The notes beneath the pieces were generated by a model that was not told the DNA's origin, did not search any database, and saw only the letters and a program-made list of their open reading frames with translations. A program made the translations under genes and the position numbers. From Methanobacteriota archaeon (lineage in GTDB: Archaea; Undinarchaeota; Undinarchaeia; Undinarchaeales; Undinarchaeaceae), in NCBI GenBank assembly GCA_002687935.1, contig NZBN01000007.1, forward strand, positions 69,030-133,029: a DNA stretch of 64,000 nucleotides. Reading direction: 5' to 3'. Positions 1 to 10,894 of the stretch are shown piece after piece; position 1 is the stretch's first letter, and every line of letters begins with the position of its first letter.

Positions 1-762
1 TATTCCTGCAACCTCAACTCCGCCTGCGAAACTCACTGTATTGGCGTCTGATTCCCAAGCATCATAATACTCAACAGAATATTCTTCGTATCCTCCTGAA
101 TCTGTTTGCCTATAAATATGGAACACCGACACTCCTAAAACAATTATTTCATCGTCCCCGTCCCCGTCCAAATCCCCGACAAGTAGTGGTTTGTTCCCAA
201 TTATAATTTCCCCGTCATCTTTTCTGAAAGCTCTTAGGTCTCCCAAACTATCTCCTGCACCTTCAATCATATTTGAATCACTCGGACTTTCCTCTTCAAG
301 ACTTATTACGTCCCAATTTGTAAGCCCTGCAAGGTTTGAAGTGGTATAGTCATTCAATTGTTCATACTGTTCTGTATAATCTTTAATGTTAAAAATTACG
401 AGTTCCTTATCTTCTGTCAATGCTACGAAATCATCATCAATTCCGTCTCCATCAAGGTCTCCAACTCTTACTTGTACCCATGGGTTCCTCCCATTTCCGA
501 ATACATTCGGAAATTCATTTCCAACTTCCGGACCAAAGAAAAGTTTGGCGTCTCCGTCACCGTAACCTACTACCATTAGATTTCCTGGATTCCCCAGAGC
601 CACAAGTTCCAGTCCCTCAAATTGGAACGCATCCTTCACTCCAAAAATCTGTCCTCCCATATTGAAAATGAAAGCCGCGCCGATGAGTGAAAGTACTATG
701 GCGATTATCAGTGAGGCTCCGAAAGGAAGCCCTCCTTGCGCTTTTCTCATTTGTGTTTTCAT
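1..762 (-). CDS. FG-GAP/VCBS repeat surface protein, partial (runs off left edge)
   Basis: Open frame from ATG at 762 to the window edge (254 codons, absent from ORF track). Reads MKTQMRKAQGGLPFGASLIIAIVLSLIGAAFIF... with VGDLDGDGIDDD and VGDLDGDGDDEIIVLG calcium-loop repeats. Confidence 0.85.
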   Translation of the reverse strand, partial: MKTQMRKAQGGLPFGASLIIAIVLSLIGAAFIFNMGGQIFGVKDAFQFEGLELVALGNPGNLMVVGYGDGDAKLFFGPEVGNEFPNVFGNGRNPWVQVRVGDLDGDGIDDDFVALTEDKELVIFNIKDYTEQYEQLNDYTTSNLAGLTNWDVISLEEESPSDSNMIEGAGDSLGDLRAFRKDDGEIIIGNKPLLVGDLDGDGDDEIIVLGVSVFHIYRQTDSGGYEEYSVEYYDAWESDANTVSFAGGVEVAGI

Positions 763-763
763 T

Positions 764-2584
764 TTATTCGCTTATCAGAGTTTCTGACTCCTCTCCTGTT
801 TTTTCGCCGATGATATTCGCCGGGACAAGGCCTATCCAGCTGTTGAACCAGGTGGGGTCTGTCACAAATTTTTCACTATCATTTGTAAAACCTATATTAG
901 CCCAGGACCAAGGGAGTCTATTTATCATTTGTTCATCATTCATATCCTTGAGTCCTTCTATTCCTCCAGAAAGGAAGGTATCAATTTCACTATTTCCTAT
1001 TATGTAAACAGTTCCCGGCTCTTCTACTAAAACCAAGTCCATCTTGCCATTTCCTGTAAAGTCGTCGCAGGCAATATCAACCCATTTAACAGGCCAGTTT
1101 AGTGCACATTCATAATTGCCTGCCAACCAATTTGTGAAGTCCGTATATGCTACTAATACATTAAATGCAATTCCTCTGCTTCCAAATCTAATAAGATTCC
1201 AGTCATAATCAAAATCTATTTGATCACATTCTGACGAAGAAGTATAGTCTATGTCTATTATTGGTTGAGGTAGTTCTACAGAACCCTGTGAAACTATCTC
1301 TCCATAAGTACTACTTACTACATACTTTCTTACAGTTGGACTCAAACCCTCTCCCCTTCCTGGTACTGTATCTTCACTATTATATGTTCCAAACCAAGGG
1401 TTTGCATAGTCACTGCAACTCGGATTGGCCAGGTTTACAACCATGTCCTGAAGTAGTAGTATGTCATTATTTGATTTGTCACGATACCACAAATCCTCAT
1501 CAATCTGTGTCTCGTATATTGCCCCTGGTTGCGTGCTTGCTAGCGCTGGACTGTCGTCATAATCATATTCACAACCATCAACATAACCCTTCCAATCCAT
1601 ATCATAACCCCAAACTCCATATACATCAGACGTCAAGAATAGTATCTCGTCTTTTCCATCTTCATTGTAATCACACATGGTAGCTGAGGGATAAAGCTCC
1701 GCAAAGTTTGCTAACAATTCATCATTCTCATCATACATTGTCCTATAGTTTCCATTATCATCCTTCCAAATCTCAAATATCGCCAGGCTTCTCCTACTCT
1801 CTTCGTAATCACTGGCTGTTCTATATGCAACAACAATCTCTGTATTATCGTCGTAGTCAGCATTCCCAACAGCGACAGAGTCAACGCCACCTCCAAAACT
1901 TACGGAATGCGAAAATCCAATATTGTTATTTGCATTATCCGAGCAAAATTCGGATGTACAATATTCATCATATTCATCTATTACAGTTTTCACATAGCTA
2001 CTTCCGGTATAATCGTAAATAACAAGTTTATTCTCCCCGACAACTAATATCTCATCCTTTTCGTCATTGTCAAAGTCTCCTGCTGCAAGGGCGTTCTTTT
2101 CGTAGTTCATACCAGAATCAAAATGTAGTACGTCCCAATCCCAGTTCTCAAGATCTGAAACAGTTTTCACATTCAATGATGCTTCATCTGTATCTGTCAT
2201 CAAGGGAGCAATCTCATCAATAGGTATTATGATAATATCACTGCTATCTGAAAGTCCGATAACTTCGTCATAGCCGTCTCCGTCAAGGTCTCCTGCTGCA
2301 AGCCCATACCATGCGTCACTTCCTAAATTTGGAAATGTTGCCCCCACTTCTCCTTGTAGCTGAACCTTTACACTTGCATCTGGACCGTATCCAATAAGTC
2401 TAATATCTCCTTCATTCCCCAGAGCAATAAGCTCCTTCCCTTCTGTTGGAATAATATCTTCCGTTCCTCCAAACAGCCCACTTGCAAGTTTTCCAAGACC
2501 GAGAAGCCCTATCATAGTAGGTATAAGTACAATTATCAGAACGACTCCCAGAACTAATCCGGCTGCTGCTTTCCTATTGGGCAT
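764..2584 (-). CDS. FG-GAP/VCBS repeat surface protein with N-terminal TM segment
   Basis: 606 aa ORF; hydrophobic N-terminus; repeats such as AAGDLDGDGYDEVIGL, AAGDFDNDEKDEILVVG, CDYNEDGKDEILFL. Confidence 0.88.
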   Translation of the reverse strand: MPNRKAAAGLVLGVVLIIVLIPTMIGLLGLGKLASGLFGGTEDIIPTEGKELIALGNEGDIRLIGYGPDASVKVQLQGEVGATFPNLGSDAWYGLAAGDLDGDGYDEVIGLSDSSDIIIIPIDEIAPLMTDTDEASLNVKTVSDLENWDWDVLHFDSGMNYEKNALAAGDFDNDEKDEILVVGENKLVIYDYTGSSYVKTVIDEYDEYCTSEFCSDNANNNIGFSHSVSFGGGVDSVAVGNADYDDNTEIVVAYRTASDYEESRRSLAIFEIWKDDNGNYRTMYDENDELLANFAELYPSATMCDYNEDGKDEILFLTSDVYGVWGYDMDWKGYVDGCEYDYDDSPALASTQPGAIYETQIDEDLWYRDKSNNDILLLQDMVVNLANPSCSDYANPWFGTYNSEDTVPGRGEGLSPTVRKYVVSSTYGEIVSQGSVELPQPIIDIDYTSSSECDQIDFDYDWNLIRFGSRGIAFNVLVAYTDFTNWLAGNYECALNWPVKWVDIACDDFTGNGKMDLVLVEEPGTVYIIGNSEIDTFLSGGIEGLKDMNDEQMINRLPWSWANIGFTNDSEKFVTDPTWFNSWIGLVPANIIGEKTGEESETLISE

Positions 2585-2659
2585 ACTTGCCCTTAATCCT
2601 GCTTTATATTAATTCTTTCCCCGCAAGTCTTTTATCATAGTCTTGTAATAAATAAAAAG

Positions 2660-3286
2660 ATGAAAGAAAATCCGGCAGGTGCAATAATCACCAGAATCAT
2701 CGGCGGAGTCGCACTTGTAGCAATTTCCCTGTATCTCCTCTTCGGTAAGTTTTCTGCTGCAATAAACAGCTCTCCGCAGAATAATGTCCTTGTACTCTTC
2801 CTTCTCTTACTCATGCTTCTTATATCGCGTATTACCGTCCTCACAAAAGTCGGCGTTGCATTCCTCTTCCCTATATTATTTGCAGTTAATTTGGTCTACG
2901 GAACTTTGGCAACGCTTCTAATTCTTTGGGTTTCAACAATGCTCTTCATCTTTTTGGCACTTAAACCAACTCCGATAGATATGTTCATACACAAGGGAGC
3001 CGGTCCTGCTATAACCCAGACTATTTACATGTCGCTCTGGATAGTTCTTGTTGGAATTAGCTTTTCAGTTGTTCCGTTCAATGAGGTTCTTTCGAATCTT
3101 CGTGTTTTCTATCTCAGTTGGCTCGCAGTTTATGTCACTTTCATGTACTTTGCATACAGAATCTTTACTGCCGATCCAATTCCCCAAATACTGCTCAATG
3201 TGTTCTCAAGTGCTGGTTTTCAATATCTCACAATAACTTTCTTCGAGGCATCTTATAGAAGTTACATAATTGCGATGGCGGCTTAA
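2660..3286 (+). CDS. polytopic membrane protein of unknown function
   Basis: 208 aa ORF, multiple hydrophobic segments. Confidence 0.75.
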   Translation: MKENPAGAIITRIIGGVALVAISLYLLFGKFSAAINSSPQNNVLVLFLLLLMLLISRITVLTKVGVAFLFPILFAVNLVYGTLATLLILWVSTMLFIFLALKPTPIDMFIHKGAGPAITQTIYMSLWIVLVGISFSVVPFNEVLSNLRVFYLSWLAVYVTFMYFAYRIFTADPIPQILLNVFSSAGFQYLTITFFEASYRSYIIAMAA

Positions 3287-3287
3287 A

Positions 3288-4748
3288 ATGACTAAAATAG
3301 ATGAGCTTTTCAAGAAATGCACTGAAGGCAATGGAAAATTTGTCAAAGGAGGGGATCTTGCCAATTACATCAAGGAGCCCTTCATAATTTACTGTAATGA
3401 CTTTGCCCCGGAAGATGCTCGTGACAAACCGAAAAGATTTCAGGAGCTTCTGTCAGAGGCAGGAATGAAGCATGAAGCCGACTCAATAGAGGCTCAACAT
3501 CCTGGAATGAATCCACTCAAGTTTACAAAGGAAAGAGAAGGCTTCAAACTGGTGCTAGATGCTTTTTTCACAGGAAAAGAAGCCGTCGCAAATGGTCCTC
3601 TTATCTATCTTCCAGAAAATCTCATAGGTCGGGCAGATCTTCTTGAGAAAAGGAAAGGGGAAAGCGTTTTTGGAAATTATCATTATATTGTGAAGGAAAT
3701 AAAACTCGCCAAGAATCTAAAGCGAGATCACGTTCTTCAGGCAGCTTATTACAATCTTGTTCTTGGAAAAATACAGGGCTTTACACCTGAGGAATTTTAT
3801 CTTGTAAATCGAAATAACGATATTTTCTCTTACAAGTTTTCTGATTACAAATCAACACTCGAACTCGCTATTTCCGATGTCCTAAAAATAAAAACTGGCG
3901 AAATTATTCCTTCGGCAACATATGGCTCTGTAAAATATAACTGGACGACTTACACGAATAAGATAGCAAAGGAAGCTGATGACGTTTCACTTATCCCTGG
4001 AATCTCCGGGGCAATGAAGACAAAACTAAATTCTTCCCAGTTTTTCACAGTTTCCGATATAATGGAAGCCGATATTTCAAATTTGACAGATATAGAGGGT
4101 ATCGGAGACGTGAAAGCAAGCCAGTTCAAACTTTGCGCAGAGTCACTAAAAACCGGAAAGCCATTACTCAAGAACAAGGATGCAATAATTCTGCCAGATA
4201 CGAAATCTGAACTGTATTTCGACTTGGAGGGGACTGATGAAGTAACTTCTGGAGCCGAGCCCTTTGATTATCTGATGGGTATTCTTGAATCGGAGAATGG
4301 CTCTGAAAAATACATATCCTTCTTGGCCGAGACGCCAGACGATGAGGAAAAAATCTTCCGTGACTTCCTAAAGTACTTGGATTCAAAAGAAGATTATATC
4401 CTCTATCACTGGAATACCTACGAAGTCACTGCACTGAAAAAACTTTTTGAAAAGTACCAGGTTGATGGAACAAAGATTCTTAAAAGAATGGTAGATTTAT
4501 ACAGAGTTTCTCACAAATCAATTGTTTTTCCTCTCTACTCCTACTCTCTGAAAGCTATCGCAAAATTCTTAAAACCGGATTCATGGAGGCACGAAGATGT
4601 TGACGCTATGCAGTCGATTGTGCTCTACAAGGAATTTGTTGATACTGGGGACAGGGAAAAGCTCCAGAAAGTCATAGATTATAATGAAGATGATTGCAGG
4701 GCAACTTTGCTTGTAAAGAAGTATCTTGCAAATCTAATAAAACAGTAA
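3288..4748 (+). CDS. TM0106-type RecB-like nuclease with helix-hairpin-helix and RNase H-like C-terminal domain
   Basis: ORF from ATG 3288; HhH-like LIPGISGAMKTKL...LTDIEGIGDVKASQF; C-terminal YFDLEGT...YHWNTYE...YNEDDCRAT acidic motifs of RNase_H_2/YprB-like exonucleases. Confidence 0.75.
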   Translation: MTKIDELFKKCTEGNGKFVKGGDLANYIKEPFIIYCNDFAPEDARDKPKRFQELLSEAGMKHEADSIEAQHPGMNPLKFTKEREGFKLVLDAFFTGKEAVANGPLIYLPENLIGRADLLEKRKGESVFGNYHYIVKEIKLAKNLKRDHVLQAAYYNLVLGKIQGFTPEEFYLVNRNNDIFSYKFSDYKSTLELAISDVLKIKTGEIIPSATYGSVKYNWTTYTNKIAKEADDVSLIPGISGAMKTKLNSSQFFTVSDIMEADISNLTDIEGIGDVKASQFKLCAESLKTGKPLLKNKDAIILPDTKSELYFDLEGTDEVTSGAEPFDYLMGILESENGSEKYISFLAETPDDEEKIFRDFLKYLDSKEDYILYHWNTYEVTALKKLFEKYQVDGTKILKRMVDLYRVSHKSIVFPLYSYSLKAIAKFLKPDSWRHEDVDAMQSIVLYKEFVDTGDREKLQKVIDYNEDDCRATLLVKKYLANLIKQ

Positions 4749-4807
4749 GCTTTATATATCACCTCAAGTAGAGTAAGGACACTACGTAATACTTGGAGGT
4801 ATTAGAG

Positions 4808-6451
4808 ATGACACAAATGACTGGACAACCAGTAATAGTTCTATCTGAGAATTCTAAAAGAACTCTTGGAAGGGACGCACAAAGAATGAATATTATGGCA
4901 GGTCGCATTGTAGCGGAAGCCGTAAGAACTACTCTTGGTCCAAAAGGAATGGACAAGATGCTTGTCGACTCGCTTGGAGATATTGTTATCACAAATGATG
5001 GCGCTACTCTGCTCGGCGAGATGGACATACAACACCCTGCAGCTAAGATGCTTGTTGAAGTATCAAAGGCTCAGGAAGACGAAGTCGGAGATGGAACAAC
5101 AACTGCTGTGATAATCGCAGGAGAACTTCTCAAGGAATCAGAGGCTCTTCTCGACCAGAACATACATCCGACTGTTATTGTACAGGGCTACAGAAAAGCG
5201 AATGATATTGCTCAGGAATTTCTGGCTTCAGCGGGAGAAAATGTTTCTCCAGATGATACTGGAATTCTAGAAAAAGTTGCTATGACTGCAATGACTGGAA
5301 AGTCAGCAGAGAGAGCAAGAGAAAGTCTTGCAAAACTCGCAGTTAAGGCTGTAACACTTGTTGCAGACGAGTCAAATGGCTCACTTTCTGTCGATCTTGA
5401 TAATATCAAGATTGAGAAAAAGAGTGGAGGCTCAATTGACGATAGCGAGCTTATAATGGGACTCATAATCGACAAAGAGCGAGTTCACCCTGGAATGCCT
5501 CAGTCTGTCAGCGGTGCAAAGATAGCTCTTGTTGACGCAGCTCTTGAGGTAAAGGAAACTGAAACCGATTCTGAAATCAGAATCACTGATCCAAACCAGC
5601 TTCAGGCCTTCCTTTCACAGGAAGAGGGAATGCTCCGAGATATGACTGACAAAGTTAAAGCATCCGGGGCAAAGGTACTCTTCTGTCAGAAGGGAATTGA
5701 CGATATGGCACAGCACTTCCTTGCAAAAGAAGGAATCTTCGCTGTAAGACGTGTCAAAAAGTCCGATATGGAAAAACTATCCCGTGCAACAGGCGCAAGT
5801 ATAATTTCAAATCTTGACGACCTTGACAAGGAAAGCCTTGGAAATGCCGGAAGCGTCGAGGAACGCAAGATTTCCGGAGACTCAATGGTCTTCGTTACTG
5901 ACTGCAAATCTCCAAAGGCTGTTTCTCTTCTAGTAAGGGGCGGAACTGACCATGTGGTTGATGAAGTCAAGCGCGCACTGGATGATGCAATCGGTGGCGT
6001 TTCAGCAACACTTGAAACTGGAAAGATAGTCGCAGGCGGAGGCGCAATTGAGATAGAAGTTTCCAAGACTATCCGAAAAGCTGCAGAGAAGGTCAGTGGA
6101 AGAGAACAGCTGGCAATAAATGCCTTTGCGGATGCTCTGGAAATTGTTCCAAAGACACTGGCAGAGAATGCCGGTCTTGATCCGATTGACAAAATGACTG
6201 AGCTAAGGTCTGCACATGACAAGAAGGGTCAGAACTCACACGGTCTTGATGTGTTCCTCGGAAAGGTCATCGACATGCAGAAGGAAGGTGTTCTTGAGCC
6301 TCTTAAGATTAAGACACAGGCAATTAAGAGCGCATCAGAAGCAGCGGAAATGATAATCCGCATCGATGATGTAATCTCTGCCAAGGAGCTTGGCAAGGGA
6401 GGAGCCCCAGCAATGCCCCCAGAAATGGGCGGAATGCCGGGCATGATGTAA
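4808..6451 (+). CDS. ths: thermosome (group II chaperonin) subunit
   Basis: [45 protein letters not shown]-terminal GGMPGMM; GGAGGT at 4795-4800 favours ATG 4808 over the upstream TTG. Confidence 0.97.
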   Translation: MTQMTGQPVIVLSENSKRTLGRDAQRMNIMAGRIVAEAVRTTLGPKGMDKMLVDSLGDIVITNDGATLLGEMDIQHPAAKMLVEVSKAQEDEVGDGTTTAVIIAGELLKESEALLDQNIHPTVIVQGYRKANDIAQEFLASAGENVSPDDTGILEKVAMTAMTGKSAERARESLAKLAVKAVTLVADESNGSLSVDLDNIKIEKKSGGSIDDSELIMGLIIDKERVHPGMPQSVSGAKIALVDAALEVKETETDSEIRITDPNQLQAFLSQEEGMLRDMTDKVKASGAKVLFCQKGIDDMAQHFLAKEGIFAVRRVKKSDMEKLSRATGASIISNLDDLDKESLGNAGSVEERKISGDSMVFVTDCKSPKAVSLLVRGGTDHVVDEVKRALDDAIGGVSATLETGKIVAGGGAIEIEVSKTIRKAAEKVSGREQLAINAFADALEIVPKTLAENAGLDPIDKMTELRSAHDKKGQNSHGLDVFLGKVIDMQKEGVLEPLKIKTQAIKSASEAAEMIIRIDDVISAKELGKGGAPAMPPEMGGMPGMM

Positions 6452-6545
6452 TATCCTGAAATCTGGGGCCTTCGGGCCCCCTTTCTTTTTTCCCCACTCT
6501 TTAAAAGCAACATTTATATAGACTCTCCCTTTAAACCGAGTAGCC

Positions 6546-7124
6546 ATGGCGGAAGAGTCTGAATCATACGAAGTTGTTGCGTCAAGCCCTTATGACGAGC
6601 TCGAACGAAAGGAAGAGAAGCTCGAGCACGATATAAATGAAATTAAATCCGCTCTGCGCGGCACTGTCGGGCTCACAAAAATTGAATCACACGCAGACGA
6701 ATTCATAAAAAAAATGATGGGGCTCTTAGAGTCAACCCAGAGAATGCAGGAGCAGGTTTCAAAGTCAAATCAGCAAGTCGCTGAAAAAATCCAGAATGCT
6801 CTTGATTTGATGAATGAGACAAACCGTGGGCTTTCTCAGAAGCTTTCCAAAATACTTACAATATTCGCCGAAGCAACAGAGGCAATGGAAACCGAGGAAG
6901 AAGGCAGCATAAAGGAAGTTTCATCGGCTATCGGGGATATGAAATCTGCAATGAACGATTTCAAGGCACAAAACAAGCAATTATCTCAGACTCTCAATTC
7001 CTTAGAAATGTATTTAAAGAGACAGAGCGTAGCTCCCCAAAGAGTGGCAAGGGTTCCTGTGCCTGTTCAGAAACCTCAGCAGCCACGAAGGCAGTTGCCT
7101 CCCCCTCCACTACCTCCACAATAA
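6546..7124 (+). CDS. coiled-coil protein with Pro-rich C-terminus, first gene of pilus-like locus
   Basis: 192 aa; heptad-like charged helices, QQPRRQLPPPPLPPQ tail; TATA-like TTTATATAG about 30 bp upstream. Confidence 0.7.
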   Translation: MAEESESYEVVASSPYDELERKEEKLEHDINEIKSALRGTVGLTKIESHADEFIKKMMGLLESTQRMQEQVSKSNQQVAEKIQNALDLMNETNRGLSQKLSKILTIFAEATEAMETEEEGSIKEVSSAIGDMKSAMNDFKAQNKQLSQTLNSLEMYLKRQSVAPQRVARVPVPVQKPQQPRRQLPPPPLPPQ

Positions 7125-7125
7125 T

Positions 7126-7329
7126 ATGACTACAAGAAAATCCCGTAAAATCGTAATCCAGATAACAATAATTCTGGCTTTTATATTCTCTCTAGTAATT
7201 GCCTATATTGCGAGAGGAACCGGTATGTCTTCAATGCTCTTAATTTTCATGGCAGGTCTTCAGGTCATTGTCCTGCTTTCAATATTATATGTCCTTGAAA
7301 CTGTGATCGAGATTATAGAGGTAAAATGA
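7126..7329 (+). CDS. small two-TM membrane protein
   Basis: 67 aa, two hydrophobic segments, tightly packed with neighbours. Confidence 0.65.
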   Translation: MTTRKSRKIVIQITIILAFIFSLVIAYIARGTGMSSMLLIFMAGLQVIVLLSILYVLETVIEIIEVK

Positions 7330-7823
7330 GATTTCCAAAATTCTTTTCAAGTAAAAAGGGAATAACTCCTATAATTTCGGTTATTCTACTTCTTATGATG
7401 ACTATAGCAATAGCCGGTCTAGCTTATACTTTCCTTCAGAGAATGCAGGGTACAATCCAGACTTCAAGCGAGAACACAAGTCTGGAATTGCTCGGTGGTC
7501 TTAATGTTCAGCTGAAAGTTGAAGGTTTTGTGGCAAATTGCTCAGCAAGCACAGATAAAGCAAACATCACAATTTATGTAAGAAATGCGGGAACGGAGCA
7601 GGCTGAGAAGCTTCAACTCTTTGTCGATGATGCTCTTCAGTCAAATATGGCGAATGATACACTCGCCGCAGGTACTGTAACTTCTTATAGCGGAGGCGTC
7701 TTGAATGATGTTTCCTGTTCTGAGTGGATAAACAAAACAAAAGAAGTAAGACTTTCTTCAAAAGAGACCTCTGCAGAGAAGCTCATAAAATTCACCTGCA
7801 CATATTCCAGCTACCTGTGCTGA
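7326..7823 (+). CDS. archaeal type IV pilin/archaellin-like protein
   Basis: KKGITPIISVILLLMMTIAIAGLAYTFLQRMQ class III signal peptide-like N-terminus. Confidence 0.85.
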   Translation: MRFPKFFSSKKGITPIISVILLLMMTIAIAGLAYTFLQRMQGTIQTSSENTSLELLGGLNVQLKVEGFVANCSASTDKANITIYVRNAGTEQAEKLQLFVDDALQSNMANDTLAAGTVTSYSGGVLNDVSCSEWINKTKEVRLSSKETSAEKLIKFTCTYSSYLC

Positions 7824-8489
7824 ATGTCCTTTCATATTATGGTTTCCAATTACCGCTCTAGAAAAGGACAGTCTCCGGTTATATCTTCTGTCGTGATGAT
7901 TCTTGTTGTAACAGCTCTTGTTATACTGACTTTTAGCTGGGGAAAGGAAATGCTGGAAAGTCAGCAGGTTTCAGTCACGGTTACTTATTCTCAGGCAAAA
8001 CTTCTTGACATAAAAAACGCAATTCTTGAAGTTGGACAGGAGCAGATAAACTCAACTCGTATAGTTCGCATGAATCTTAGAATGGGCAGTTTATCTGTTC
8101 TGAATGGAAGTCACTGTTCCGGAGCTAATGTAAACAAGAACGCAATTTTATACAATCTTACGAACGGCAGAAAGCTCATAAATTCATTAGATTGGGTGTC
8201 AATAGATCCGATTGAGCCGAATATCCGTTGCTCTGCCAATCAGACTAATAGCAGTTCGGGGGTTCTCATTGCCAGACCCTTTTCAGTGGGTAACAGCTAC
8301 GCAAATTCCTTCATGATGTGGTTCAGACAGATAAATGACACAACTTCTTCAACTTCATATTTGATTAACATATCTCTTGGTGAAGTTTCCAGGATTTCTG
8401 GAACTTCTGCAACTGTCGTAGTAAGAAACATTGGCAGAGTCAATAGTAGTGGAACAATACATACAAATGTCCTTGTTGATCTCAGATAA
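7824..8489 (+). CDS. type IV pilin-like protein
   Basis: RKGQSPVISSVVMILVVTALVILTFSW N-terminus. Confidence 0.8.
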   Translation: MSFHIMVSNYRSRKGQSPVISSVVMILVVTALVILTFSWGKEMLESQQVSVTVTYSQAKLLDIKNAILEVGQEQINSTRIVRMNLRMGSLSVLNGSHCSGANVNKNAILYNLTNGRKLINSLDWVSIDPIEPNIRCSANQTNSSSGVLIARPFSVGNSYANSFMMWFRQINDTTSSTSYLINISLGEVSRISGTSATVVVRNIGRVNSSGTIHTNVLVDLR

Positions 8490-8530
8490 GACATCAAAAT
8501 AGATAAATAAGCGCTTTCTTTAGTCGTAAT

Positions 8531-8977
8531 ATGGGCTTCTCCAATCGTAAAGCTAGCACGGCCATATTTGAGCAGGTATGCTTTGCGATTATGGGCGTTT
8601 TCATCTTTGTAATGTTTCTAACAGTTTTTGGCGGAATAAAGGACGAGATGTCTGATTTTCAGGCAGGTCACCAGTTCAGAAATGTTGCTTCCTATGTCCA
8701 CCTCGCTATTTCTAACTCCTATATTTATGGAAGATATGTGGACAATTACTCACTCAATATAGAACTTCCTCCATATCTCGCAGGTCATCGCTATTTGGTT
8801 ATTGCAAATAACACCTCAATACTGGTCAGAGATGAATTCTATGACATAAATCGTACCCACCCTCTACTGAAATTTAACATTTCAATCAATGGAAGTTTCA
8901 GTTCAACAGCCGGAGGGCGGCATCGCATAGCTTATAATTCAACAGCCGGTATTATGGTATTAGAGGATATAGCATGA
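8531..8977 (+). CDS. pilin-like/minor pseudopilin membrane protein
   Basis: 148 aa with single N-terminal TM following RKAS motif; in operon with secretion ATPase. Confidence 0.6.
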   Translation: MGFSNRKASTAIFEQVCFAIMGVFIFVMFLTVFGGIKDEMSDFQAGHQFRNVASYVHLAISNSYIYGRYVDNYSLNIELPPYLAGHRYLVIANNTSILVRDEFYDINRTHPLLKFNISINGSFSSTAGGRHRIAYNSTAGIMVLEDIA

Positions 8978-10893
8978 AGAACCTGACAAAGTTCCTAAAA
9001 CACGCAAAGAAGACATATCACTCCAGACCTGCTCCTCTTCAGATGCCTCCGGATGTTTCTCAAAAGAGAGCCGCTCCAAATATGCTTGAAATGTTACAAC
9101 CTGCCATCGATGCAAGGAACAAAGAGGCAATAAGCGAGGAAAGTTTTGATCGGATTTCTTCCGAGCTCTCCAAAGAGAGCAGCAGCGGAGCTTCTGAAAG
9201 TGAGCTTAAATCTCTGGTGTCTGAGCTTCTGAAACTTGCTCTCGAAAAAGAGGCAAAGACCGAGAGAGTGAGTCTTCCTGTGAAAGAGCTGCAGACAGAT
9301 TCCCGTGCAACATCAGACTTTTCATTGTCACTTCCTTCGAGTCCTGGTGTACAAAACAAGCCCGGAGTAAAAAAACAGAAACCTGAAAAGAGAGAATCCC
9401 TTCTTGGAATCAATATGACCTATCCTCTAATTTATCGTGGAGGGAAGGTACATGTTTATGCAAATATAAGATATGACCCACGAGCTCAGGGGCTTCTTTA
9501 CAAAGTAATAGAACCGGTTCTTACTCCACAGGAAAATGAGATACTCAAAAGAATAGAAAGCACTCTTGTCGAGGAACTTGAAGTTGATTTCGCCGCACTT
9601 AAGACACTTAAGGCTGAACAATATCTTTCACAGAAGCTGGATTCCGTAATAGCTTACTATAATTTCAGAATGAGTGAGAGAACCCGACATTTCATAGAAT
9701 ACTATATTCAGAGAAATTTCATCGGTCTTGGAAAAATAGATGCTCTGATGAATGACCCAAATATAGAGGACATAAGCTGTGATGGTGTCGGTGTTCCAAT
9801 TTACGTCTATCACCGTGACCAGAGATTTGGTTCAGTAAGAACCAATGTTAAATTTGACACAGAAGAAGAGTTGGATTCCTTTGTTATGAGGCTGTCCCAG
9901 AAATGCGGTCGTTCCATAAGTATAGCTGACCCCCTTCTTGATGGGGCTCTACCTGACGGTTCACGTGTCCAGGCTACCTTTGGCTCTGGAATTTCTATGA
10001 AGGGTTCAAATTTTACAATAAGAAAGTTCACAGCTGATCCTATGACGTGTGTTGACCTTCTTAACTATGGGACTGTAAATTCTGAGATTCTTGCTTACCT
10101 CTGGCTTGCTATAGAGCACGGCAAGTCCATCCTTATTGCCGGACCGACAGCTTCCGGAAAAACTACTATGTTGAATGCGCTGTCTCTTTTCATCAGACCT
10201 GAGCTCAAAGTAATTACCATTGAGGACACTCCTGAACTTCGTCTTCCTCATGAGAACTGGGTGTCTCAGGTTTCAAGAACCGGCTTTGGTCCTGAGGGAG
10301 TAAGCGGAAAGAAACTTGGCGAGATAGACCTCTTTGACCTTCTCAAGGCTTCTCTGCGTCAGAGACCTGACACTATAATTGTCGGTGAAGTGAGAGGTCG
10401 TGAGGCATATGTTCTCTTCCAGCAGATGGCCACAGGTCACCCTGGTATGAGCACAATTCACGCCGAATCTATGATGGCTGTGGTTAACAGACTCAGAACA
10501 CCTCCTATAAATTTGCCCCCGAGTCTGCTTCAGCACCTTGACCTACTTCTTGTTCTTACAAGACAGAGAATAAAAGGCAAGTACATTCGTCGGTCAAAGG
10601 AATTGGTTGAAGTTACAGGATATGATATAGAAAAGGATGTTCCAAAAACAAATACTGCATTTACTTGGTCAGCCGCCGCTGACAAATATTCCTATTATGG
10701 TAAAAGTTCAATATTAAAACGGGTTATGGAAATAACAGGTGGAACTCCGGATTCAATCTACGAGGAGGTAAAGAACAGAATGAGGGTGCTGGACTGGATG
10801 AAGTCAAAAAATATCAGGGACTACAGGAATGTTGGCAGAGTCATACACGAGTACTACCAGAATCCAAGCAAACTTCTCAATCACATAAAGTGA
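8974..10893 (+). CDS. type II/IV secretion system ATPase (FlaI/TadA/VirB11-like)
   Basis: Walker A GPTASGKTTMLN, ITIEDTPEL, Walker B/His-box region RPDTIIVGEVRGREAYVLFQQMATGHPGMSTIHAE. Confidence 0.95.
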   Translation: MKNLTKFLKHAKKTYHSRPAPLQMPPDVSQKRAAPNMLEMLQPAIDARNKEAISEESFDRISSELSKESSSGASESELKSLVSELLKLALEKEAKTERVSLPVKELQTDSRATSDFSLSLPSSPGVQNKPGVKKQKPEKRESLLGINMTYPLIYRGGKVHVYANIRYDPRAQGLLYKVIEPVLTPQENEILKRIESTLVEELEVDFAALKTLKAEQYLSQKLDSVIAYYNFRMSERTRHFIEYYIQRNFIGLGKIDALMNDPNIEDISCDGVGVPIYVYHRDQRFGSVRTNVKFDTEEELDSFVMRLSQKCGRSISIADPLLDGALPDGSRVQATFGSGISMKGSNFTIRKFTADPMTCVDLLNYGTVNSEILAYLWLAIEHGKSILIAGPTASGKTTMLNALSLFIRPELKVITIEDTPELRLPHENWVSQVSRTGFGPEGVSGKKLGEIDLFDLLKASLRQRPDTIIVGEVRGREAYVLFQQMATGHPGMSTIHAESMMAVVNRLRTPPINLPPSLLQHLDLLLVLTRQRIKGKYIRRSKELVEVTGYDIEKDVPKTNTAFTWSAAADKYSYYGKSSILKRVMEITGGTPDSIYEEVKNRMRVLDWMKSKNIRDYRNVGRVIHEYYQNPSKLLNHIK

Positions 10894-10894
10894 T

